Of a stretch of 64,000 nucleotides of DNA, positions 10,591 through 20,385 are shown in pieces (within the stretch, counting starts at the first letter, position 1; every line of letters begins with the position of its first letter). The position numbers and the translations under genes were made by a program. This DNA comes from Triglochin maritima (lineage: Eukaryota; Streptophyta; Magnoliopsida; Alismatales; Juncaginaceae), in contig OY821791.1 in the NCBI GenBank assembly GCA_963682175.1, positions 25,781,826-25,845,825 on the forward strand, read 5' to 3'. Below the pieces are notes generated by a model that was given only the letters and a program-made list of their open reading frames with translations, did not search any database and was not told where the DNA came from.

Positions 10591-12941
10591 TCAAAGTCTG
10601 CGTAAGCCTAAGGACTTCACATGACACACAAACGAGTCCTTAGCTATAGCCTTGGTGAGAGGGTCAGCTACCATAAGACTAGTAGACACATGTCTCAACT
10701 CAACTTCCTTTCTCGCTATAATGTCCTTCACAAAGTGGAACCTTGTCCATTTTGGCCTTCTCTTCAGGAGTCTCAGGATGCTTTATCAAGGCTTAAGTGC
10801 AAACCCTTCTCAACAGGAGTGTCGATTGGTTTGCATTTGTCCATATGGTATTTCTTCAAGATGTTGTTAATGTAAGTGTCTTAAGACAATCCCAGAAGTC
10901 TCTTGGACCTATTTCTAACTATCTTGACACCAAGGACGTAGCTAGCTTCACCCATGTCCTTCATATCAAATGTGGAGGACAACCACTCTTTAGTGGATTT
11001 CAGCAACTCTTTGCTATTGCCAGCCATGAGTATGTCATCAACATACAAGGTCAGAATGACAAATTTACCATTGGATCTCTTAACGTACATACAGTGATCT
11101 TCCTCAAGCATAGAGAACGCATTCTCTGATATAGCTTGATGGAAGCGAATGTTCCACTGTCTAGACGCTTGTTTTAAGCCATACAAGGACTTGTTGAGCT
11201 TGCACACTTTGCGCTCTTGTCCTTTGACTTCCAAACCTTGAGGTTGATCCATATAGATCTCCTCCTCAAGTTCTCCATTGAGAAAAACAGCCTTTACATC
11301 CATTTGGTAAAGCTCTAAGTCAATCTGAGCTACAATAGCTAGTAGAAGGTGGATGGAGGCAAACCTTACCACGGGTGAAAAGGTTTCCTCAAAATCCACG
11401 CCTTCTCTTTGGGTGTAGCCTTTAGCTACCAGTCTAGCCTTGAATCTATCAATAGATCCATCCGCCTTCCTCTTAATCTTGAGGATCCACTTGGCCCCAA
11501 TGGCCTTTCGGTTCGGCGGTAAGTCGACCAAGTCCCAGACTCGATTAACTTTCATCGACTCTAACTCTTCCTTTATAGCTTCTAACCACTCTTTAGCATT
11601 TGGACCTTCCAAAGCCTCTTTCAAGGTCTCTGGGTCTTGCTCATCGATTACTGTCATCCCGGATGATTCATAATCAATTTCTTCTTGAGCTATCATGAGG
11701 GCCTCTTCCTCTAAGCGAAACTGACTACGAGGAATGAGCCCGCGTTTGCTTCGACAGAGATGGATATCTGATGGCTCATCCTCCGTGAGAGCTATCGGAT
11801 CCTCAGCATTGCTGCTCCCACTAGGATCGACTGGTGGAACCTCATGTTCAACTTCCAGATCATGATCCTGTGGAATCGCAATGTCCTCATCTTGTTGTTC
11901 AAAGAAGTCCACTGACTCTTTGATAGCTCCAGCAAGGGTTGGAAAATCATTTTCCAAGAATGTGGCATCCCTAGACTCCAGTTTCGTCCTTCTTTCATTC
12001 TCGTCTACCCCGATAAAAACATAACCTTTGGAGAAATCACTGTATTTTACAAAGATACACTTTTTCCCTCTAGGTCCTAGTTTTCCATATCGGTGACTAG
12101 TAGAATGAATGTATGCCGCGCATCCCCAAGGACGCAACAGACTAAAATCAGGCTTCTGTCCTGTCCATAACTCATATGGAGTTGAGGGAACCGATTTTGT
12201 TGGAACTCTATTGAGGATATAGGCAGCAGTCATTAGAGAATCTCCCCAAAACCAAATTGGTAAGCTCGCATGCGCCATCATGGATCTAATCATGTCTAGC
12301 AACGTTTTATTCCTTCTCTCGGCAACACCATTTTGCTGAGGAGTATAGGGCATAGTGAGTTGTCTAGATATCCCCTTTTCATCACATAACTCCTTGAACA
12401 TTATGGAGAGATACTCACCACCTCTATCCGTTCTAAGAGTTTTTATCTTATTATCCAACTGATTGTCAACTAAGCTCATGAATTTCTTAAAACATTCTAG
12501 AGCTTCTGACTTGTGAGAAATAAGATAAATATGACCATATCTCGTGAAGTCATCAATGAATGTGATGAAGTAACTTTATCCATGTATAGTACGCACATTC
12601 AAAGATCTACAAATATCTGAGTGAATTAGTTCTAAAGGAGAAGTAGCGCTAATGGCTTTTCCGAACGGTTTTCTAGTTGCCTTTCCAGCTAGACAAGGTT
12701 CACAGGTCGGCAATTCAAATTTGGAGCATTCTCCTAATACGCCCTCCTTTGCCAACCTGTTCATCCGGTCAACACCAATGTGACCTAGTCTAGCATGCCA
12801 CATAACTGAATCATTACTCATGGAACTTTGGCTCATAAAGGCACTAGCGTTATGATTGAAATCATAAATTGCGTCCAACACAATAAAACCGTCAGAAACA
12901 AAAGCATGTCCATAATAAATGTTAGAAAGGTATAAACCCAT
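10591..12941 (-). pseudogene. Copia pol remnant: GAG-pre-integrase, integrase, RT, deleted RNase H
   Basis: 12941-12576 encodes the integrase zinc-binding part (HARLGHIGVDRM ... CEPCLAGK) and the first catalytic Asp (LIHSDIC). It stops before the next frame. 12479-10881 encodes the rest of the integrase core ([18 protein letters not shown]) and RT ([43 protein letters not shown], catalytic YVDD at 11034-11045). After YVLGVKI the frame stops near 10881. The end of RNase H, with MVADPLTKAIA and a stop at 10591, follows only about 200 bases later. Most of RNase H (expected about 300 bases more) has been deleted. The element cannot transpose by itself. Confidence 0.88.
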
Positions 12942-14140
12942 ATCATTGTTCTCAAAAACAACTTAAAACCATGTCTCATCAAGACAACAACAGAACTAAT
13001 ATTTCGCCGTATAGCTGGTGCATACAACACGTCGTGAAGTAATAGGATCCGGCCACTTCGCAAAGCCACTTTGCATGTGCCAACTCCAAGAACTTCAATG
13101 CTAGTGTTGTTTGCCATGTTTATTCGCCTCCAACTTGGAACACGGCGATATTCCACGAAGGCAGAGCGATCCTTTGTTACGTGGTCCGTGGCACCTGAAT
13201 CCACAATCCACACAGGAGAGTGATCAGTGAGCATCACAGAACTAGTCATGTTACAATTCGAGGGATTACACACAGTAATTTCCTTTTGCTCAGTGCACTC
13301 ACGAGCAAAATGTCCAGTCTTTCGGTAGTTAAAACAAGTCACATTAGACTTATCTTTCCCACCTCTGGATCCTCGTGGTCGTTTCTTTCCAGCTTTGTTT
13401 TCTGTTTTGTTTGCTTTTGCACCCTTCTTGCCTTTAAAACCCTGAGCTCTATCTCTTTTGCGCTTAAAACCTGCACTCCTCCGAGGAGCTGCAGTCTCAG
13501 CAGCAAATACTTCAGTTAGAGGGGCTTCCGCAAGCATGCGGTCCTCCTCCAGCTCTAGGTGTTTTGCGGCCTGGTCAAATGTCCTGATGCCATCAGCATG
13601 AGTCAGATGGACCTTCATATGCTCCCAATTCTTTGAAGGCAATGATCTGATGAGAGCAGACACTTGCTCCTCATCGGTCTTAGCACGACCGGCAGCACTC
13701 AGCTCCCTAATCATGTTTGACATTGCGGTAATATGATGCCTCATTGTGTGACCTTGGCGCATTTTATACCCATCAAACATAAGCCCAAGCTGACGGGCCC
13801 TTGTGACAGAGGTCACTCCGTACTGAAACTTCACAACTTCCCACAAGGCCTTTGCAGTTCGAAACTTTTCGAACCGCAGTAACAGATCGTCCCTCATTGA
13901 ACTTAGAATTATGATTCGAGCAATTCGGTCTTTCTTTGTCCATGCATTATAAACATCCAAGTTTCTGCGATGTTGCGCAGTATTCCCCTCCTCGGGGGGA
14001 GACATAGATTGGTTTATGTTTTCTAACATGTCCTGATCCTCTAAGAGATACTCAATTTTACGATGCCACAGATCGTAATTTCTTTCATTGAGTTTATCTC
14101 CTCGAGTCAGATCAGCGACGATGCTTTTGGAAGCAACCAT
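12833..14140 (-). pseudogene. Copia gag and protease, frameshifted into pol
   Basis: The likely start is the Met at 14140 (MVASKSIVADL), 27 bases inside the longest open frame. Gag (LWHRKIEYLLEDQD; LWEVVKFQYG) is followed by a basic stretch (GFKRKRDRAQGFKGKKGAK) and a zinc knuckle read as CFNYRKTGHFAREC near 13300-13341. There the second Cys of the CCHC set is Tyr, which should impair nucleic-acid binding. The protease active site WIVDSGATDHV is intact (near 13180-13212). A frameshift near 12960 separates this frame from GAG-pre-integrase. Copia gag-pol is normally a single ORF. Confidence 0.85.
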
Positions 14141-14167
14141 AAAGAATCTAGGACAATCAAAATACAT

Positions 14168-14574
14168 AGCGATACATGAGTTCTAGCATAAAATATAACG
14201 AGCTACAATAATCATAAAGAATAATCTGACTTAATAGCTATAGCATTCAGACCAAAAGAAAACATAAAGCATTCGATCAAATCCTCATGCAATAGTTAAT
14301 AAAGCCATTTTACTAATCTAGATATTGAGCTCCATCATGATTTAATGACCCAAAAAAAACATTTCAAATCATGGTAAATCAGAAAATAAAAAAAAATTGC
14401 CGCCGGTTGCAAAGTGGTTTACACAAAACACTTCAACCTTGCAACTCCCACTAGGCATGCGAGTTCCCAAAAAATAACGGTTTTCAAAAAAAAACAATCA
14501 ACATCACACAGATATGATTACTACATTACTTCCATATCGAGCTAATGATCCCCATTAGGGATTTAGCCTCGTCG
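14168..14574. other. Unassigned stretch at the broken 5' end of the copia element
   Basis: AT-rich with A-runs (near 14349, 14386 and 14490). No ORF, PBS or LTR terminus was recognised. It may be copia leader or flanking DNA left after a deletion. Athila-like sequence starts abruptly near 14575. Confidence 0.4.
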
Positions 14575-14647
14575 ACTAGTTCTTTTCGCATACTTTTCTC
14601 TTTCTTTGTTTTGCTCGGGACTAGCAAAAGTTAGGTGTGGGGGTATT
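14575..14647 (+). repeat. Leftover internal 3' end of an Athila element, directly before LTR A
   Basis: The last 70 or so bases before LTR A match the PPT-proximal end of E1 at about 28445-28515 (shared CTTTCTTTGTTTTGCTCGGG and AAAAGTTAGGTGTGGGGGTA). A 5' LTR at an insertion site should be preceded by host DNA, not by the internal end of its own family. LTR A is therefore downstream of one internal region and upstream of another. Confidence 0.8.
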
Positions 14648-15016
14648 TGATTGACATCATTTCATGCTCATATTTGTATCTTATATCCATTATCTTTCAC
14701 CTAAATAATGCTATGTTACGAGTTTTATGTTTAGTTTTCAGGAATAAATAGGTTTGAAGAGATGAAGCATAAAAGGACCCAAAAGCTGGGAAAAAGGACT
14801 GAATTGTGAGATCTGTGGACCAAGATGCAAGGAAGAAGGACCTGAATGCAAGACCGAAGGACCTAAGAGCAAAACAGAATACTCCTCACCATCATGGGGA
14901 GTATTTTGGCAATTCTATTCGGGTCGGAGCTCCAACATGCAAAATAGATGCATCAAATACCAACAAAGCCTTCCAGAAAAGCCCACAAGAAATTCCAGAC
15001 CGATCCGGACACTGTA

Positions 15017-15055
15017 GACCGCTAATTAGCGGTCCAAGACCGCTAATTGGCGGTC
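15017..15055. promoter_or_regulatory. Pair of 18-bp GACCGC palindromes in U3 of LTR A
   Basis: GACCGCTAATTAGCGGTC (15017-15034) is a perfect palindrome. GACCGCTAATTGGCGGTC (15038-15055) follows after three bases and differs from perfect by one pair. They lie about 120 bases upstream of TATAAATA. Equivalent pairs or singles occur at 16211, 20422, 28885, 31754, 51511, 52691 and 55937. Confidence 0.85.
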
Positions 15056-15131
15056 ACTTTTGGCCCAAATGCGCTCAAATTTCTCCAGGACTTGTATTAA
15101 TGTTCGTTTAGGCTATTTTTGGTGTTTGTTT

Positions 15132-15183
15132 AGTCCCACATCGGGGGATTGTCCCGGTTTGCCTTTTTCCATGGCTATAAATA
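15132..15183 (+). promoter_or_regulatory. USE-like box and TATA box, LTR A promoter
   Basis: AGTCCCACATCG (15132-15143) matches the plant snRNA upstream sequence element RTCCCACATCG. TATAAATA (15176-15183) begins 32 bases after its end. That spacing is of the kind known for Pol II-transcribed plant snRNA genes. LTR B has the same two boxes at the same spacing. Transcription would start about 30 bases downstream and define the start of R. Confidence 0.7.
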
Positions 15184-16058
15184 GAACTCTTCACCTTCCA
15201 TTGTAATCACTCCATATTTTAAGTGGCTATTCTTCCTACTAGAAGTGAGGCCTTGAAGCACACACTAAAGTAGGAGGATGCTACTTTTAATGTGTGTCAT
15301 TTTAATACAAGTTTTCTTTATTATGTTGTTTGTTTTATGTTTCTTGTTTTGCTTTGCTTAATCTCATTTCATTAGTTTTATTAGCTTAGTTAATATGCTT
15401 TCTTTGTTTAGTTTAATAATTAGTATAATGTTTAGTGAGTAGTTACATCCCCTTTGGGGGGTGGAGTAGATGTACATACATGCATTAGAGAATGGGATGA
15501 ATGCTTTAATTTCAATGTGTTGATTAAACATGAATGTATGCTTGCTTGTTTAGGATAGAATTTACAACTTGATGAGTTTTGCCAAAATGATTAGACACCT
15601 CTCATGCTTGTTTAGGTTCTGAAATAAACACCTTGCATATGTAAATGTTAATCAACCAAGTTGGTGAATAGATTGATAGGTTTTGCCATAACATTTAGAC
15701 ACTTCCTATGCTTGATAAACACCACCTTAATTTGTGCTTAAAGAATGTATTCTACACCCACCTCTTTGCATGTGTGCACTCACTCCACCCCTTAGGGGTT
15801 TTACCATTTCTGTATTCCAGCATTCTCCTTTTATTCTTAGCTTAGTTGTTATTTCATTGTTTGCTTCTTCCTTTCGCATTTCCTACTTCTTAGCGTAGTA
15901 TAGAGTAGAGTAGCATAAACAATCTTTCTCCCCCTATTTTTGCCACCTTATTTCGTACAAGCAAGAGGCTACTCACCTCCCTGAGGACGACCCGTACTTG
16001 CCACCGCTTCATCGCGGCCGTGCACTTGCGGTTTAAAATAAAACGTTCAACAAGTTTT

Positions 16059-16075
16059 TGGCGCCGTTGCCGGGG
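16059..16075 (+). other. Primer-binding site for tRNA-Asp
   Basis: TGGCGCCGTTGCCGGGG is complementary over 17 bases to the CCA end of plant cytosolic tRNA-Asp. It lies six bases after the LTR end. This is the primer used by Athila elements. Confidence 0.92.
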
Positions 16076-17207
16076 AGGTGCCAGTCCAGACTCTTGTTTA
16101 GACGATTCGAGTGGATTTGATCTTTTTTTTTTAGTTTTGTGTTGTCTCAGGACATTTGGGATTCAAGGATAAAGCAGCAGGAAAAATTTGGGAACACTTC
16201 AAGCCCTCAAGACCGCCAAATAGCGGTCTGGGACCGCTGTTTGGCGGCCTGGTGAGACCTTTTCACCCCCAGTTTTCTTCTGTTTGTTTCTATTTAAAGT
16301 TTAGTTATCTGGGAGCCCAATTTGGCATGTGTGAACCTATAGTTTGCTCCCAGATCAATAAATAACCAATCAACCCTCCTTTAATCAACTTGGACACTAA
16401 AACCCAAAGCAAAAGATTAGGTATTTGCTATGTTTAGGTCATGCATCATCTAGTAATGACTTGAGCATGTTAATTGTCTTCTCTTAGTTTTAATCTTTGT
16501 CGTTGATTGCTGGAGCGAGGTACGCATTCCTTAACACTCATTCATGCATTAGGACATTCATTAGTGAGTAAGGTTTGCATCGAAACAAGAGTGAGGTGAG
16601 TGTTTGCTTGGTGAGTTGCTTGCTAGCTTAAGGATCAAAACATCTTAAGGGGCACCACCTATAGTCTTCAAAGATAAGGTGGGGGATTTCATCACCCCTT
16701 CCTTAGCCCCAAAAAGCACACTCAAGTAAAGCCTTAATCTAAAAGCAAGTAGACATTGGCCATTAGGACTTGGGCGCATTAGGAGAGTGAACCGGTCACG
16801 ACCGTCATAGCCTGATCGGCGTCGCCCACTTTGTCGATAGTAGGAGAGACGAGATCTCCGGATCTTGGCTCACTTGCTGGGCATTGTGGTCTTCGTCGTA
16901 GGGAGGTGAGGCGTGTTGAGGCCGTGTGACCTCGCAGTTAGGCGTCGTCTAGCTGTAAGGACCCATAGCTAGCCTAAGCTTGTTTGAGCCGTGTTTGCTA
17001 GACTAGGCTTCTAACCTCACCCTTTACCCACGCTAGTTTTTAGGGATTCGTCCCTTCTCCTCTGAGTCATCTTCTTCTCACCTACTTCTACGTTTTAGTC
17101 TCCTCCCCTTTACACTCTCTGTTAGCGTTTTAGGGTCGAGTCGAGCACTTTTTGCGAGGTTGGCCTCGTGGTGGTGAGAGTGATCGACTCGAGAGTTCTT
17201 TGTCGAG
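16076..17207 (+). other. Leader 1 of E1 (PBS to gag-like ORF)
   Basis: The leader holds a GACCGC palindrome pair (16211-16228 and 16232-16249) and an inverted repeat ATCTGGGAGC (16307-16316) / GCTCCCAGAT (16346-16355) with a 29-base loop. A conserved block near 16800-16980 (GTCGATAGTAGGAGAGACGA) also occurs in leader 2 at about 21030 and, inverted, in the leaders of M and N. The palindromes and the stem-loop recur in leader 2 and in M, so they may act in RNA dimerisation or packaging. That role is inferred. No ORF of interest. Confidence 0.75.
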
Positions 17208-19187
17208 ATGGATGGTTACATGGGCGACCATCCATATCATTGTTGGGACCAGGACAATTCTCCCTGGTACTCCGGACCCATGCAACCTGGGGTGGCTCAG
17301 ACAAACACCCCGTATGGTTGGGATAATCTTCATTGTGTGACTGAGCAATCTTCATATAGGGGTGATATGAGAGAGGCACCGACTGCTAGATCTCCATCTA
17401 GTTACGTCGGATCATATGTTGGTCATCAAACTGAGACATTGCAAGAACCTTTGGCCTCTTTCATGCATGTGGTAGAAGACATGAGTGCACCGGTGGCTCC
17501 AGTAGCCGTACCGTGTCGCTGTTGTGGGTTGAGTGGTCATGTTTGCGGGGAATGTCCTTATGTTCCCTCAGAGCCTGAGTATGAGCATACCTTTTCCCAA
17601 AATGCTCAGTATGACCATTACGCATCCGCATACAACCCGAGAAGGATGGATTCATGGGGAGACAATTCTTATTCAAATTCTTATACATCACTCCCACCCC
17701 AGTACCCTCCTTCTGAATATCCTGAATTCTACCAACACCCCACGACCAATCATTGGACTCATTCTCAGCCCATCACCACCCAACCCATCCATTTCCCAAA
17801 TTCTGACATGAACCTCACAGTTGACCCCAAACTTGATTCTTTGGAACAAGCCCTCCAAACGTTCATGGAAACCACTCAAAATGTGTTGAAGTCCAATCAC
17901 GATTCCCTGCAAACTATGGAAATGTATGTCGGTCAAATTACACAACAATTAAGTAAACGTGAGGAGGGTGACATTTCTTGTCAACATGTGGATTCATCTT
18001 TTGATATCGAACCACCACCACATTCACAAATTCGAAGCACAATCTTTCAGAGTCAAACTCCTAGTCAGTCTGAGGGACTTGGGGTTTCAATTCACGATCA
18101 CATTGTGGGGGATTCGATCCGAATTGAGAATAACATGGACCAATTTCATTATGAGTCGGCACATGATTGTGCCCTATCTTTTTGTCCCATGGCCCTTGAG
18201 CCACATGATCTTCATGTTGTGCCCCTTAAGATCACCCTCCAACTGGCGGATAGATCCATTCGTATTCCCATGGGGATTATCGAGGACGTGCTTATCAAAG
18301 TTGGAGATTTTATATTTCCAGTCGATTTTGTTGTCCTCGATACCAATCCTGTTGCGAACACCCACTCTCAAATACCTTTGATTTTGGGTAGACCATTTCT
18401 GGCAACCTCCAATGCCTTGATTAATTGTAGAAATGGTCTCATGAAGCTCTCATTCGGTAACATGAGTGCCGAGTTTCATGTGTTCAACTCTGGTAGGCAA
18501 CAGGAACCCATGGATGAACCTTTAAATCTAAATCCCATCCGCCAATTGGAGAAAGCACCACAAAATCAAAGAACACCCCTAACCCCAATGCAACCCATTG
18601 AGAATGTTCGTGGGCCCAGCGAAGACTCATTTCCTGTCTTTGCAATGCAACAGAGTGAGCTGGCCTCGAACATGAATGTCCAAAGGGAGTGTTCGTTGCA
18701 TGATTCAGTTGAGAGTACTAGTGAGAGTGAGACACCTCATCATATGCCTATACCAGAAGATGTCTCTACCTCATGTCCCATGGCCATTGAGCCATTTGAG
18801 CTTCATTTTGACTCCAACAAGGACCCACCTATGACCGAGCTTATGCTTGATGATCTAAACGATGGTGGGAGGTCCTTGTTGGATGACTTGGGGAGAAGCC
18901 CCATTCTTAGTGATGCAAGTCTGTTGCATCCATCGAATGAGCCTGAGGAACTCATTCCGATGCACCCGCCTATTGGTTGGAGGGTTTTCTTCGATGAGCA
19001 ATTAAACCCTAGTGAGGCAACACAACTTCATTCTTTGTTGCCCACACCCGACCAATATCATGAGGGGTTCGAGCCTTTCAGCTTTGACCTTTCACCCCTC
19101 ATGACACCTCAGAGTACCAGTGGAGTTTGCCCATCTCGGCAAGTCTCTGGTCCTCCTGACTTGATGTTCTCATTTGATGTTCCTTGA
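17208..19187 (+). CDS. Gag/protease-like protein of a non-autonomous Athila module (659 residues)
   Basis: An open frame of 659 codons. The start context (ATGGATGG after TCGAG) resembles the gag starts of M (MDGLGD) and N (MNGLGD). Residues about 103-116 form a CCHC zinc knuckle (CRCCGLSGHVCGEC). Residues about 195-260 are Gln/Leu-rich and resemble the post-knuckle gag segment of the full gag-pol. Residues about 342-430 match the C-terminal half of the Athila protease ([37 protein letters not shown]). The N-terminal half with the catalytic DLGS is missing, and so is the gag core domain. Residues 431-659 have no match I recognise and are acidic. CPMAxEPxxLH occurs twice (near residues 327 and 524). 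There is no RT, RNase H or integrase. The frame is intact although non-catalytic, so it may supply a nucleic-acid-binding structural protein. That role is inferred. Confidence 0.8.
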   Translation: MDGYMGDHPYHCWDQDNSPWYSGPMQPGVAQTNTPYGWDNLHCVTEQSSYRGDMREAPTARSPSSYVGSYVGHQTETLQEPLASFMHVVEDMSAPVAPVAVPCRCCGLSGHVCGECPYVPSEPEYEHTFSQNAQYDHYASAYNPRRMDSWGDNSYSNSYTSLPPQYPPSEYPEFYQHPTTNHWTHSQPITTQPIHFPNSDMNLTVDPKLDSLEQALQTFMETTQNVLKSNHDSLQTMEMYVGQITQQLSKREEGDISCQHVDSSFDIEPPPHSQIRSTIFQSQTPSQSEGLGVSIHDHIVGDSIRIENNMDQFHYESAHDCALSFCPMALEPHDLHVVPLKITLQLADRSIRIPMGIIEDVLIKVGDFIFPVDFVVLDTNPVANTHSQIPLILGRPFLATSNALINCRNGLMKLSFGNMSAEFHVFNSGRQQEPMDEPLNLNPIRQLEKAPQNQRTPLTPMQPIENVRGPSEDSFPVFAMQQSELASNMNVQRECSLHDSVESTSESETPHHMPIPEDVSTSCPMAIEPFELHFDSNKDPPMTELMLDDLNDGGRSLLDDLGRSPILSDASLLHPSNEPEELIPMHPPIGWRVFFDEQLNPSEATQLHSLLPTPDQYHEGFEPFSFDLSPLMTPQSTSGVCPSRQVSGPPDLMFSFDVP

Positions 19188-20385
19188 CCAAATGATTATA
19201 AGAATATCTTGGTTGATGTATATATCTTAAAAAAAAGAAAAAAACAACAAAAAAAACAACAAAAAAAAAAAAAAAAAGAAGTGTGTAATAAAAGACTCCT
19301 TCAGTGAGCATCGATTGTTGTGGGCCCCAACCCTTGTGTACTTGGGCCCAATCTCTTCACGTATTTATCTCCCTTCTTCAGCTTCTCACAGGTTTTGAGG
19401 GAATTTGGGTTTGTGTCCATCAACATGACCCTGAACGTCCCTTTGTACTTCATGTTGGTGAGATCTTTCCTTTTTCATGCATGTATCCATGTAGTATCTT
19501 GTTCACATTCATTGAGGACAATGCATGAAGTAGGTGTGGGGGGGTGTTTTACGTGTGTACATAGTCGAGTCTTTTTCCTTTGGTTTTATTTTCGTTTGTT
19601 TGTACTGCTAGGGTCATGTTAGTGTGCCGCATTTAACATTGATATATCTGCTTGCCATGATCCTTGGGTGACTTGTCTCCTTTTGCTTGCCGAGTGCTTT
19701 AAAATTTTCACATTTCTTTCAAAATCTTCATGTGTTTGCGAAAGAAAATGTTTTTGTGGGTTTTGCGTGTGTTTAGCATGTGCAAAACCGTTGAGAGGCA
19801 AAGTAAAAAGAAAGCTCCCAAAATTGTCTTGAACTTGATGCATTAGGATTTCTAGTTTACTGGCTTTAGGTCTTATCGAGTCGTTAGGGTGCACCCCGGT
19901 TTTCCCTCGGGGGGCGTGTAATCATAGGGTTTCAGTACTCAAACATTTAAAGAAGTCCACCCTGAACCTAGTGAGTCAAATAATTCGTGTCTGTTAGTAT
20001 AAGGAAGTTTGTCGTAGGCAAGGGCCCTTAATCTCTTTTTGTGAAACTTAAGTGTAGGGGTTTTGGTTCCCATATAGATAAATAAGTGGTGTTCTCTCTT
20101 CTCGCACGGCTCCTATCACTCGGGAAAGTAGGTCTGAGGGGACTTTGTGCCTGGTGCTTTCGAGTCATCTGACTTGGGATGCGCCGACCGAACTCCCGTT
20201 ACACGGGTGGTAGGGATCGCCCTATGTGGAGATTTGGGGGAAGGTGTACGTGATAGTGTAAGTCCTCATAGGCAATGATGCACGAAACCTGACCCTGGGG
20301 AGAATCAAACACCAACCAATAAAATGCTCCAAAGAAAAAGAAAAAAAAAGAAAAAAAAAGGAAAAAAAGAAGTGTGTAATAAAAG
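19188..20385 (+). repeat. 3' region copy 1 of E1, ending in an A-rich junction
   Basis: From about 19278 to 20330 it is nearly identical to 27008-28066 (shared GAAGTGTGTAATAAAA, the TGTGGGGGGGTG run, CACGGGTGGTAGGGATCG). Copy 2 then continues into the PPT and LTR, but copy 1 ends in an A-rich tract (20333-20366) and a second GAAGTGTGTAATAAAAG (20367-20385), then jumps into a leader sequence. The same A-rich tract plus GAAGTGTGTAATAAAA also follows both ORFs. Confidence 0.85.

Larger units (their letters stand above)
8970..14520 (-). mobile_element. Truncated Ty1/copia LTR retrotransposon
   Basis: Gag, protease, integrase, RT and a partly deleted RNase H run right to left, in copia order (integrase before RT). 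One LTR is present at the low-coordinate end (8970-9332). No second LTR and no tRNA-Met primer site (reverse complement GCTCTGATACCA) were found upstream of gag, so the 5' end is lost or replaced. A CTACA lies before the LTR (8965-8969) and another at 14521-14525. This may be a chance match or the original target duplication. The right boundary is therefore uncertain. Confidence 0.8.
14648..16052 (+). repeat. LTR A of E1
   Basis: It starts TGATTGACATCATTTCATGC and ends AAACGTTCAACA, followed six bases later by the PBS. It contains two GACCGC palindromes (15017-15055), a USE-like box and TATAAATA (15132-15183). Its final 80 bases match the other Athila LTR ends closely, while the middle has diverged from LTR B. 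Confidence 0.9.

Noticed and set aside
8965..14525. CTACA target duplication for the copia element
   Set aside because: The right copy is not next to an LTR end. A 5-base match in AT-rich DNA is weak.
17122..17379. Minus-strand ORFs over the start of the gag-like ORF
   Set aside because: Shadow frames. The plus-strand frame has the zinc knuckle and protease motifs.
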